Shown here: positions 20,813 to 32,400 of the stretch, piece after piece | Layout: each line of letters opens with the position of its first letter | Numbering within the stretch: position 1 is the stretch's first letter | NCBI GenBank assembly: GCA_003117195.1 | Contig: BDSI01000015.1 | Location: 249,001 to 313,000 of the forward strand | Direction of reading: 5' to 3' | DNA from: Eudorina sp. 2006-703-Eu-15 | Lineage: Eukaryota > Chlorophyta > Chlorophyceae > Chlamydomonadales > Volvocaceae | Length of the DNA stretch: 64,000 nt | Translations under genes and position numbers: made by a program | The notes under the pieces: model-generated | Database searches by the model: none | What the model was told of the DNA's origin: nothing | The model's input: the letters and a program-made list of their open reading frames with translations, nothing else

Positions 20813-23800
20813 TCATACCGTATGGCGGGCCAGCGTCGCCTCCAGAGCGGCCTGGGCCTTGTCCGTCTTCTCCCGCAGCGCGTCAGCCTGCGGCCCCGCA
20901 AGAGCCGCCATCTGCGGCTTGTAGCTGAGGAGCCGCTCGTGGAGCACCACTGACTGTACATACAGCATGCATGCATGACCAGCCGCAAGGGGTCCCCGAG
21001 AAAGTAGTCCAGAGTCGGGCACGCGGGGAAGAAGAAGAGCGGAAAAGGGCAGCGCGGTTTCCTTACGTACGGGAGATGGGACGGTCGGTCGGAAATGAAA
21101 GTGAGGTAGGCGAGCGACGTTGGTAACGGGCAGGGAGGGCAATCTATATGGCCGCTTGGCTGAGCGTCTTGTTTCAATAAGTCCGATGCGTGGCGAATCT
21201 GGCGATCCACCCGGGCATAGGGCGTTTGGTCGCAGCCGTGGAGGCCCCTGGACGATACGGGGGAAATCAGAAACACCGTAGCCTGCCTGACACTCTCTTC
21301 CTGGTCCGCTGTAATGTTCGTTCCTTCATCATTCATGCACTGGCGTGTTGATTGGTCGGTGTTTGTACGCATCCACGGGCGTTCGATGGCTGGCACAACG
21401 GCCCCAGCGATTCATGCAAAGCACTTTGTTAAGAGTATGGTACGACGGTACGACAGGGCAAATGTCGCACTCACCCTCGCCACCAGGTCCTTGACCAGCT
21501 GGTCGTCGAACTCCGCATCCTCCGCCGCGCCCGCCTTGGGCTTTGGCGGCGTCGCGGAGGAGCTGGCCCCGCCGTTCTCATGTGCTTGTTGTTGTTGGTC
21601 TTGGTCTTGCTCCTGCTGCTGGTCCGGACGCTGCTCCTGAGCCACCAGGATGTCCCGGAGCAGCTGCAGATGGGCCTCCGCCGCTGACAGGATCCCCTGG
21701 ATGCTGGTCTCGATCGCATCGATGACGTCCACTGCAGCGCGTGCGTGCGTGCGTGCATGAGTAATGAGCGAGCGAGATCGCGCGCGTGCACAGCACAGCA
21801 CAGCACATTGGAGTGTGGGTTCTCAGTTTCGTGCGCGTTCGGATTAAAACCTGCGGAACTTGCTGAATGAACCGACCTGGTTTGCATTCCTCCGCGCCTA
21901 CGCTTACTCGTCTCCGTCCGTCCCCCGCATTCACCCTCAACACTCACTCCTAACATTGTTGATGTTACAATGGACTCCGCGGGTCATCGGCGACAGCCGT
22001 ATGTAGCTCCTACTACCCCTGCTTTTCTACACACATCCCCCACGCTCGATCGCCCTTTACCCTCCACCGATGCATCCTCGCGTCAGCAGGCGTCACCCGC
22101 CCACCACCCAACGCCCTCCCAAGCAAGTCCCAAAACTGCAAAGCCGCGTGCATCGATCGCGCCCTCTCACCTGAAGCGCCCTCCGGCACCGACATGCAGG
22201 AGCCGGTGTAGATGTGCGGCTCCGTGGCCGAGCCCCACGCGCCGTCCAGCTGGTTGGCGGCGGCAAAGGCCCGGCTGCCCACGGCACCGCTGGCGCGCAG
22301 CAGCCGCATGGCAGCCTGGCGCGTCAGCGCACCTGCAGCTCGGGGCGGGGCGCGGCGGGGGCGGGGCGGGGCGGGGCGGGGCGCGGGGTCGAGATGAAGG
22401 CAGCACCGAGGCACGGCACGCAGCCACGGGTGGCCAGCACAGATACCGATATATGAGGGCCGCTCCGCAGCGCTCTGTTCTAACTCTGAAGTCATCTACG
22501 TTCTGTGTGAGGGTCGATAAGAGGCAGGCTCCGCGAGAGCACCACTATCAGGGAGGACTGTCGCCCGCCGTGACGTTTTTGCGAATATAGCCCTGCATCC
22601 AGGCTGCGTTTCAAGCAAGAACGTACGTACGAGAGCCACGTCCGGCCCTCCTCGATTCGCCAACGACGTTCGTTCTGCAAAGGCAGTATTGCCTTACTTA
22701 CTTGCAGGTCAGGTCAGGTCGATGCGGCATCGCGGCCCCGGTTCTTCCGTCGTGCGCAGCGCGGTGCCCACCCACGACCCACCCTCGTTCTTCCGTCGTG
22801 CGCAGCGCGGTGCCCACCCACGACCCACCCACGACCCACCCACCCTCGTTCGTGTCTGCCTTGGCGGGCCTTATCATGACGCGGGCGACCTGCCGCAGCA
22901 CCTCGAACTGCACGGGCGCCAGCAGGTCCCCGCAGTCCGCCAGCACCCGCCCCACCAGCCGCACCGACAGCCACTGGCGCTGCGGCGTGCTGTGCGACTC
23001 GAGCTCCTCCGTCAGCAGCTGGGCGATGGCGAGGGGGTTCTTTCCGTGCATCAGGTGCAGCTTGATGGTCTGGCACACCTGCGGGCGATTCCGTAAAAGG
23101 CGCGCAATGAATCGAACCCGATCTTGCAAGCAATAATCCATGTTTACGGAATGTCCAGGAATCATGCATTTATGCGCGCACAGGCTCCAAGGATGTCCAG
23201 AAGTCAAACGCGCAAAGGTGCATGCATGAATTAAAAGAATGAGATATACACGGGCCCTGAGAAAACATCTGATGAGTGAGACATGGGCGCCCGCGCCGTA
23301 CAGTTCTTCCCGCCGTACAGTGGACTCATCCAGCCGTGCACGCACGCACGCGCTCACCTCCGCATTGAGCGCCTCGTCAGGCTCTGGCTGATCCAGGGAG
23401 GTGGCTGCGTGCATCAGGTCCTTCAGCGCCGCGGTCTCGGACATGGACAAGCTCGAGGCTGCGCGCAGGCAGTCAGGGTGCTCAACATGCCAGCCGGGTA
23501 CGCTCGCGAGAGGGCAAGGAAGCTGAGAGGAAGCTGCGTGCGTGCAAGTGCGTGTGTGTATCCTCCCCTCCCGCGCGTGCGATGGCAAGCCTGTAGATAG
23601 TACCTGTAGCCCTCCCTGTGGCCCTCCCTGTGCCCGCGCGCCTGCTTCGATTCCCGTGCCCCTTCGCCTCGCCATCCTTCCCTTGACAGCGCGCGCCCGC
23701 TCCCCAACCCAACATGCATCCCCGACCTGGGCTCCATGCCTCCCGCTCGTCATACAGGCGTGGGCACGCGCGCGGGCCCTGCCTCGCCCTGTTTCACGGT

Positions 23801-26800
23801 CCTCCACTCCTCCTGCTTCGCACGCACCCATCGGCTACCCGGCCACGCACCCTTCGGCTACTCGCGATAACCACCCACCGTTTGTCTCGGCCGGCACGGC
23901 CATACACGAGTGAGTGTCGACGTGCGGTTGGGACCCGGAGCCCCACGCGCCGTCGACCCGGTTGGCCGCCAGGATGGCCGCCTCGCCCAGGGGCCCGTAC
24001 GAGTGGAGCAGGTCCAGGGCGGTGTCGCGGGTGGCCTTGGCTGCGGGCGCGAGGCACGGCGGCTATCTTAAGATATAAATATATATTCGGCCGAAAATTT
24101 GGGTAATCGTTAGATACTTTCTCCTCTTGGAAAAAGTACGAATAAGGCCCAGGCTGGGGCATGACTTCTCCCCATTGACAGATACTCAGGCGGTCAAATT
24201 GCCAGCCCGAATCTCCCGTTCAGGGTCGGATCCCACAAGGTGACGTCTAGACCAAAGGTTACTGAGTGCAAATAGCTCCGTTGTGGGTGGTCACACCCGT
24301 TAGTGTACCCGAGTGTACCAATCTCTGTAGATACTTGGAGCCGTTTCCAGCCGGGATTATCTCTCCATAGATAGATACTTTCAGCGGTTCTCAGCCAGGT
24401 GTATCTCTGCCGTAGATACTTCAAAAAATAAGATAGCCACCCTGGAGCGCGCGGGGGCAGTACATGCATGCGGTCCGAAAGTGCTGAGAGACCTTTCAGC
24501 AAGCTACCCAGAGCAGCTACCCAGAGCAGCTACCCAGAGCAGCTACCCTGAGCAGCTACCCTGAGCAGCTATCCAGAACCCAGAGTCCCAGACCTTGCTT
24601 GCTGTCCCGGCAACGGCTGCACGTCGCGTCCTGCCTGCCTAGCGCGTGGCAGGCATCATCCACCACCCACAGAATAGGGCCATCCTCCACCACCCACAGA
24701 ATAGGGCCATCCTCCACCACCCACAGAATAGGGCCATCCTCCACCACCCACAGAATAGGGCCATCCTCCACCACCCACAGAATAGGGCCATCCTCCACCA
24801 CCCACAGAATAGGGCCATCCTCCACCACCCACAGAATAGGGCCATCCTCCACCACCCACAGAATAGGGCCATCCTCCACCACCCACAGAATAGGGCCATC
24901 AGGAGCACTCATTCGGTGTCTCGCGTCGCGCCGGCATGCGTGCACCCGCCCACGCACCCTCGTCCGAGTTCGGCTTGGCGGGCCGCATCATGGTGCGGGC
25001 CACCTCCTCCAGCAGGTACCCCTGGTGCGCGGCCAGCCCCTTCTTGCAGTCCCGCAGCACCCGCGCGACCAGGTGGATCGCCAGCCACTGCTTGCGCGGC
25101 TTGTGGGAGTACAGCCGCTGGCGCAGCAGGTCCACGATGTCCTGTACACAAGTACGTACCGTACCGCCGCACCGAAATCAAGTACGGCGTGTTCCATGTG
25201 GGTCGTGTACCGAACCTCCCCGGGTACGTAATGCATCGTCGCGCAATGCAAAATGATTATTATCTCGTGAAATGAGCAAAAGTGGCGCAGAATAATTTAT
25301 TACAGACGTAGCTGCGCGAGCTGCCAAACGAAATAATTGTTAGAGGGCCTGCGCGACATTGCGGAAATTACTTCCCCCACCCAGACCTCACACATACACA
25401 CAACAAACCTACTATGTTTGGCGTCTTCATCTGCTTTAACTCCTTGCCCCGTCCCGCCTGCTTGATCTCATGCTCCTGGGACTATTTGAGATTGCCCTGC
25501 CAGGGCGGGCTCCGACCCACCTGCACTTCCTTGCCGGCCTCGATGTCCCTGTTGATAAACTCCACAACCTGCATCCGTTCAGCCATCCATTTAGTGTCAA
25601 TATTATGGGTTTTTAGGTTTTAGGTGGGCGCAAATGTATCTTGCGTGCCCGCACCGCAACGCAGTGAACGAAGTAGGTAGCGGCGCACACGGCAACGCAG
25701 TGAACGAAGTAGATAGCGGCACACTGGGCAACGAATAGGCATTAGATAGCATATGCGGCGTGCTGCAAGAGTTGGGCGAGTTACGCAAGACGTAGGCAGG
25801 TCATCTGGCGGTTCCGCAAGTTGTTTGGTGTCCAACGGCGGGTCCATGCATCGATCCACCATACGCGACGTTACTAGCGGTAATCATGGCCCCCATGCAA
25901 TCAGTTTCGCAGGTACCCACTACAGGACCACACCAGCGCCACGGCCTGCTATGCGCATGGGGCATGGCACGCACGCACCCCCGTGCCTCCATACATTGTT
26001 TCACCGAATTAATCGACGGACGTGCGCCCCTGCCCACCTGCCGATTGATTTCATCGTTTGGATCCGTCAGGTCCTTGTCAGTGGCCTTGCGCAGCATCTC
26101 GTTGAGGCTGCGGGCCTCCTCCAGGTTCAGGTGCGAGTGCGATTTGACTGCGGCGGCACGTCAGCGGCAGCGGTACGTCAGTGGCAGCGGTACGGCAGCG
26201 GTACGGCGGCGGCGGCGGGACAATCGTAAGGACGCCATTCGACCAACCAAGGAAACAAACACAGGAAGGCTAGGACGGATGCACGTTTACGGTGCAATTC
26301 CCGTTTGTGTGTGCGCGGTCGTGTCTGTGTGTACGCGGTCGTGCCTGTGTGTGCGCGGAGCTTCGTTCCCAGCTACCATCCCTGTCTCACGCACCCATCT
26401 TGGGGTCGGGCAGAGACATGCACGTCTCCACGACGGCGCGGACGGGCGCGTGCTCCATGCCCGGCCGACCCGCCCAGGCGCCGTCCAGACGCGCGATCTG
26501 CATCTGCGCCCGCGCCCCCGCCTCGCCGAAGATCTCAAGCGTCTCCACGCAGGCGCCACGTGTGCGTTTGCCTGCGCGGCAGTGTCGTATGTTTTGGGGC
26601 AACCGGTCATGCCGCGTGGTTGTGTTGTATGTTTTGGGGCAACCGGTCATGCCGCGTGGTTGTGTTGTATGTTTTGGGGCAACCGGTCATGCCGCGTGGT
26701 TGTGTTTTATGCGAGTACACGCAGGTGGCAGATGAGGTAGGTGCGCAGTGCAGTCGGGGACCCAATGAACACATAGCAAACCGTTGATCCCTACGAACCG

Positions 26801-28244
26801 TTTATCCCTTTACGGGGTCCGCTGTAATGTTCATCCATTCATTCACGTATCAGGGTGTGCGTAGGGGTTCCATGCACGAACGACAAACAGGTCAGGTAAA
26901 GATCCAGGATCTGATGATAGGTTGGAAGATAGCAACACTGGCTGGAACTGGCTGAGCTAGCTGGATGTGTTGGGAACTAGACAGGTTTCAGAGAGAGGTA
27001 ATATGCTCGCCATATCCATATCTCTTAAGCAGTACGTCAGACAATATGATGAAGGACCACACGTCCAGCCACATGACACGATTCAAGAGAACCACGCACA
27101 CAGGTGACATGCACCCACCTTCAGGCGTGTCGGGCTTAGCGGGCCGTGACCACAATCGTGCCACCTCCAGCAGCAGGTCATCGCGCTGCTCAGACAGCCC
27201 CTCACTACACTCGATGAGCACTTGCTTAAGCAGGTTAACCGCCAACCACTGCTTCTGCGGCTTGCTCGAGTGCAGACGCTTCTTCAGCAAGTCCGCCACG
27301 TCCTATGCCGAAGCACGTGTACGGCATAAGCAAGTACGACATACAATAAGGTACACCCACACAGCAAGGTGGCCTAGGTGGGTCTTGGCATTTGTGGCTG
27401 CGTTCAAAGAATACGTCTTTGTCGTGGTAAGCTTCGTTTTGCAATAGGAGATTGCAAATGCCATCAACTAGTTTCAGGCCCCGCCCAGCCAAGTACGAAG
27501 TAAATCAGAATTGTAACAACCGAGGCCCGCGGCTTCTGTCCAACGTGCTACAAATAAAATCTTTGCAACGTTTTGCACGAACCGCGTCCCCTTGACTTAA
27601 TTCACTGGAAACCCACCGGCTTACGGAAAAGCAGTCCGGCCTGCTTACGTTTACCCCGTAGCTTCATATGAATTACTGTGCACGGCCATCTTATATCTAT
27701 CATAATCCAACAATACATGGCGGAAACGGTGGCGGAATGCAGGTGACGTGGACGGCAACATTACCTTTGCAGCTACGCAAAAACATGAATTGTGTGGTCA
27801 ATGAATGACATGCAGCAGCCGCTCGTATTGGAACCTTTCTGCTGCAGCAGCCTTGTCAGTTTCGGTCACTCGACAACCTACCCAGCAGTTCTTGCCTCGG
27901 ACGATCTCCGCGTTAATAGTTGTTATCACCTGTACCATTGGCAATCAAGTCAGATTACATATTTGGGGTGCCTGAATCCTCCGCTATTGAACTGCCGTTA
28001 ACGTAAGAACTGTAACCCCTGGCTCTGGGGAATAAATAAATTTTATGATCATCCTAATTATATCTTTAATCACATCTTTGTTGTCAGGCACCTGTGCATT
28101 GAGGTCCGGACTGGGATCCAGTAGCTCAATTGCAGTGGCCGCTCTGAGCTGCTCTAGTAGCAGGTTGGTAGAACGCAGGTTGTCACCAAACTGAGGCAAC
28201 AAAAATAGTTGCATCAAGCTGTCCTTGATCTCGTCGAAGCCCAT
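20813..28244 (-). CDS. TOM1-like protein with three tandem VHS domains and a GAT domain
   Basis: Thirteen exons give 655 residues: 28092-28244, 27415-27468, 27119-27302, 26395-26571, 26038-26147, 25521-25568, 24958-25141, 23879-24040, 23358-23458, 22844-23078, 22171-22332, 21475-21731 and 20813-20953. VHS domains lie at about residues 15-160, 200-335 and 365-500. Each has the helix-1 block (L-KATD-L-PNDEIN, AATAIELLDPSPDLN, AATSLDQPEPDEALN), then a K/RQWL helix (SSKPQKQWLAVNLLKQVL, SHKPRKQWLAIHLVARVL, STPQRQWLSVRLVGRVL), then a DGAW and T/SCM-V/L-P tail. The last two exons form a GAT-like three-helix unit (AIETSIQGILSAAEAHLQLL, DDQLVKDLVAR, LLSYKPQMAAL, AQAALEATLARH). VHS-GAT proteins bind ubiquitinated cargo at endosomes (ESCRT-0-like role in plants). 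The start ATG could also be further upstream. The exon at 27415-27468 has a non-AG acceptor (CTA|GTT) in this model and is the weakest part. Confidence 0.8.
21300..21346 (+). mobile_element. Retroposon T tail fragment in a VHS-gene intron
   Basis: GGTCCGCTGTAATGTTCGTT followed by CATT-like units; a second, inverted fragment (GATGTTACAATGGACTCCGC) lies at about 21962-21985. Both lie in introns, flanking exon 12 of the VHS-GAT gene. Confidence 0.6.
24055..24444. mobile_element. hAT-type MITE copy D (390 bp) in a VHS-gene intron
   Basis: Ends are CACGGCGGCTATCTTAAGAT and AATAAGATAGCCACCCTG. Flanks are similar but not identical (GGGCGCGAGG / GAGCGCGCGG), so this is an older insertion than copies A-C. 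It begins 15 bp upstream (in transcript orientation) of exon 8 of the VHS-GAT gene, inside the polypyrimidine/branch region. Confidence 0.82.
24500..24565. repeat. 15-bp tandem repeat, intronic
   Basis: CAGCTACCCAGAGCAGCTAC-type units are repeated about five times in the intron between exons 7 and 8 of the VHS-GAT gene. Confidence 0.8.
24652..24900. repeat. 27-bp minisatellite, nine near-identical units, intronic
   Basis: A unit containing CCACCACCCACAGAATAGGG and CCATCCT is repeated nine times without visible mismatch. Because the unit is 27 bp, all frames translate to 9-residue repeats; these are not coding. The array lies in the intron between exons 7 and 8 of the VHS-GAT gene. Confidence 0.92.
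26587..26706. repeat. 40-bp tandem repeat, three units, intronic
   Basis: Three copies of a 40-bp unit (GTATGTTTTGGGGCAACCGG then TCATGCCGCGTGGTTGTGTT) begin at about 26587, 26627 and 26667. They lie just upstream of the acceptor of exon 4 of the VHS-GAT gene. Confidence 0.9.
26762..26850 (+). mobile_element. Retroposon T fragment, intronic
   Basis: TTTACGGGGTCCGCTGTAAT followed by a TTCATCCATTCATTC tail. It is the 3' end of the same family as 17016-17293 and sits in the intron between exons 3 and 4 of the VHS-GAT gene. Confidence 0.7.
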
Positions 28245-28860
28245 TGTCTCGTCGCCGATGGAAGGTGAAGAAAACAGGTAGTGTCGCACGGTAGCTCAAC
28301 AAGCTGAGTCGAGACGCTTCAGCTTAGACAAGGATGAAAACATAACTGGATTTTTAGGGTAATGTATTTCAGACAGCGCTCGACTTTACTAAGCGCCTGT
28401 GTAATAGCTCTAAGCAAATCTCGGCATGATTACCTCGCACCGTTGTGTGAGGTGGCTGAATTTGTTCGTAGCGGCGTAATTAAATTCCGATAGACCAAAG
28501 AAAATCATTGAAACGTTGTAGCGGCCAAACTGATTTCGTTAAACCAGGTGTTGTGTAGCAAGTGCTGCGAAGTACGGGATCGGAGCCGTCCTGCGGGATT
28601 TGCCGCTCTTTGTCGCGCCTCACTGCCTTCCATGCTATTCATCCGCTCAAGCACACACTGTCAATCCATTCTTTAGCGCCCGACATCATGTACACCGCAT
28701 CTCGTCACCACGTCCACCTGCTGGCGGGGTTCCCCCACTCGCACCACCAAATCCCTGCTGACGATGCACACCGTCACGTGCGTGCTATCTGGGCCCCTTG
28801 GATCGCCCGCGTGGGGCGGGGTCCACCATGTACTGTGTGCCTCATACCCGCCGTGTGTGT
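28245..28860. other. 5' flank of the VHS-GAT gene; no other gene seen
   Basis: This stretch upstream of the predicted start is AT-richer than the exons and contains only short frames. A (TG)n run lies at about 28852-28880, next to the left boundary of the inverted duplication. Confidence 0.55.
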
Positions 28861-29495
28861 GTATGTGTGTGTGTGCCCCAACATTATCAGCACGTACGGT
28901 TTACTTGCACCTTCCTGATGGTTGCGTTACAATCTCAGCAGCGCCGTCACTACGCCGCCGCGCCGTATTGAAGTACGAATGCCGCCGTTGGCCCAGCCGA
29001 CCCGTCGGACGGCGGGCGGCGGGTCGGACGGGCGGCGGCGGGCTCAAGCACGCGGGTCCATACTGCCCCTAGCGGAGTACCACGCACCGTTACAAACTCG
29101 CCATCACCATACATATCCCCCACACACACATCTGTGTGTTTCATGAGAAACCCACCCAGAAGCCAGAACCGCACACATCTGTGTGTGTACGACATTGATC
29201 CTCTTTCGGTACGTATAATGCACAAACCGCGCCGTACCCCATGCATGGATCGCAGCGACTGGTTTCACAAACTACGCTGGGAAAGTCCAACGATACACAG
29301 ACCCACAGCCGTGTACATCATCATTATTTAACAAGTATGCGTCAATGGCGATGCCGGCACAGCATCATCGTGCGGTACCAATTTCATATGTACAACATGT
29401 ACGGCAACGTCACAGCAGCGTGGGTGGTGCACATCGGCCTAATTATTTCCATTCTACGGCCAGACACTGATGGCTAGGATCTTGATGAGGGTCAA

Positions 29496-32400
29496 TCACG
29501 GTACGAATGGCTGCACCTGCTGGTCCACCACCTGCCAGCTGATGCCCGGCACCACTCCCAGGTCACACGAGTTGGACGCCGCGCTCCTCAGCCCGCTGGC
29601 GCTGAAGTCGATCTTGCCGCCGCCCACGCACGCCGCGCAGCCGTCCCACACGAAGAAGTCGCCGCCGTTGGGCGGGGCCACCCTCTGGCCGTTCCTGAAG
29701 ACGAGCACCTTCTTGCCGCACAGCCCGGCGCGGTTGGCGCTGAGGACGTTGTTGTCGATGGCGATGATGTTGTTGGTGTTGTACTGCGGGCGGGGTGGAT
29801 TGGGTGGGATAGGGTGCAGCCGCGGGCGAGGGTGCGTGGGCAGCGTACGTAGCACGGAAGCTGGATGGAGCCAACCGGTATGCGCGCACGGCTGGGGGCG
29901 TTTACTGACGTAATGCATGTAGGGGGCATGGTGATAGTGATATCTAGTGATATCTAGTAACATTCCTCGTTGTTACAGCCGCGAGCTCTTCTTCCCACAC
30001 AATTCGCTCTTCGCTGCCGGAATCGGCCCACTGCTGGCCACTGGGAGGTCCTTGCTGCAACATGTGTACCCCAGCAGGCACATCCAGTGCGGCCCCACAT
30101 CCGATGCATGTCCAAATAAACCCGCCGTGCGCCCGAGTGCTACGGCAGCTCCGTCCGTACCTGTCGGATGGTCTTGGCGGCGCCCTGCCAGCTGGTGCAG
30201 GTCGGGTAGCCGTCGGTCTCGGGGAAACCGTTGGGCTCTCCCGGGCAGGACGTACGGATGTCGTAATAATAGGTCCCGCTGCCGCTGCCGCTGTACAGCA
30301 CGTTGCCACTGCAAAGCGGACGGGGCCGGGGCCGGGGAGGGTAGGTTGACAGCAGTACGGCATGTTACTCGACAGCAGTACGACATGTTACTCTCTCTTC
30401 CCAACTAACCATGACTCCTTATGAGTACGGAGAACGAAGCGCACCAACGCGGAGTAAAGAAAGATTACGCACTCCTGTAGATCGGTGTATTAAGAAAAGA
30501 GACCTGCCCGACCCAAACCAAGCACCAAAAATAAATACTGTACGTGGACACTAACCTGCCGCCGCCGCCACCGCCACCACCGCCGTTGCCGCCGCCGCCA
30601 CTTCCACCGCCGCCGCTACCACCACCGCCGCTGCATGGAACCTTGATAGTCTGGCCGACTTGCAGGTTGGTGGCAACGAGGCCAGGATTCAACGACTGAA
30701 GCTGAGCGACAGTGGTGCTGTACTGCTGCGAAATAGCCCAAAGCGTGTCTCCAGACTTGATGGTGTAGGAGCAGGTGCCGCCGCCGCCGCCCCCGCCACT
30801 ACCGCCGCCGCCGCTGCCGCCGCCGCCACTACCGCCGCCGCCGCCACTACCACCGCCGCTGCATGGAACCTTGATAGTCTGGCCGACTTGCAGGTTGGTG
30901 GCAACGAGGCCAGGATTCAACGACTGAAGCTGAGCGACAGTGGTGCTGTACTGCTGCGAAATAGCCCAAAGCGTGTCTCCAGACTTGATGGTGTAGGAGC
31001 AGGTGCCGCCGCCGCCGCCACCGCCACTACCGCCGCCGCCGCTGCCGCCGCCGCCACTACCGCTGCCGCCGCCGCCACTACCACCGCCGCTGCATGGAAC
31101 CTTGATAGTCTGGCCGACTTGCAGGTTGGTGGCAACGAGGCCAGGATTCAACGACTGAAGCTGAGCGACAGTGGTGCTGTACTGCTGCGAAATAGCCCAA
31201 AGCGTGTCTCCAGACTTGATGGTGTAGGAGCAGGTGCCGCCGCCGCCGCCCCCGCCACTACCGCCGCCGCCGCTGCCGCCGCCGCCACTACCGCTGCCGC
31301 CGCCGCCACTACCACTGCCGCTGCATGGAACCTTGATAGTCTGGCCGACTTGCAGGTTGGTGGCAACGAGGCCAGGATTCAATGACTGCAGCTGAGGGAC
31401 AGTGGTGCTGTACTGCTGCGAAATAGCCCAAAGCGTGTCTCCAGACTTGATGGTGTAGGAGCAGGTGCCGCCGCCGCCGCCCCCGCCACTACCGCCGCCG
31501 CCGCTGCCGCCGCCGCCACTACCGCTTCCGCCGCCGCCACTACCACCGCCGCTGCATGGAACCTTGATAGTCTGGCCGACTTGCAGGTTGGTGGCAACGA
31601 GGCCAGGATTCAACGACTGAAGCTGAGCGACAGTGGTGCTGTACTGCTGCGAAATAGCCCAAAGTGTGTCTCCAGACTTGATGGTGTAGGAGCAGGTGCC
31701 GCCGCCGCCGCCCCCGCCACTACCGCCGCCGCCGCTGCCGCCGCCGCCACTACCGCTGCCGCCGCCGCCACTACCACCGCCGCTGCATGGAACCTTGATA
31801 GTCTGGCCGACTTGCAGGTTGGTGGCAACGAGGCCAGGATTCAACGACTGAAGCTGAGCGACAGTGGTGCTGTACTGCTGCGAAATAGCCCAAAGCGTGT
31901 CTCCAGACTTGATGGTGTAGGAGCAGGTGCCGCCGCCGCCGCCACCGCCACTACCGCCGCCGCCGCTGCCGCCGCCGCCACTACCGCTGCCGCCGCCGCC
32001 ACTACCACCGCCGCTGCATGGAACCTTGATAGTCTGGCCGACTTGCAGGTTGGTGGCAACGAGGCCAGGATTCAACGACTGAAGCTGAGCGACAGTGGTG
32101 CTGTACTGCTGCGAAATAGCCCAAAGCGTGTCTCCAGACTTGATGGTGTAGGAGCAGGTGCCGCCGCCGCCGCCCCCGCCACTACCGCCGCCGCCGCTGC
32201 CGCCGCCGCCACTACCGCCGCCGCCGCCACTACCACCGCCGCTGCATGGAACCTTGATAGTCTGGCCGACTTGCAGGTTGGTGGCAACGAGGCCAGGATT
32301 CAACGACTGAAGCTGAGCGACGGTGGTGCTGTACTGCTGCGAAATAGCCCAAAGCGTGTCTCCAGACTTGATGGTGTAGGAGCAGCTTCGGCCTGCGAGC

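Noticed and set aside
22698..23831. 377-codon minus-strand open frame as a single-exon gene
   Set aside because: It contains two real VHS-gene exons (22844-23078 and 23358-23458) but reads through their splice sites into intron sequence with repeated, low-complexity residues; the spliced model keeps family similarity.
24652..24900. CRISPR-like array
   Set aside because: The units are contiguous, 27 bp, with no unique spacers, inside an intron of a eukaryotic gene.
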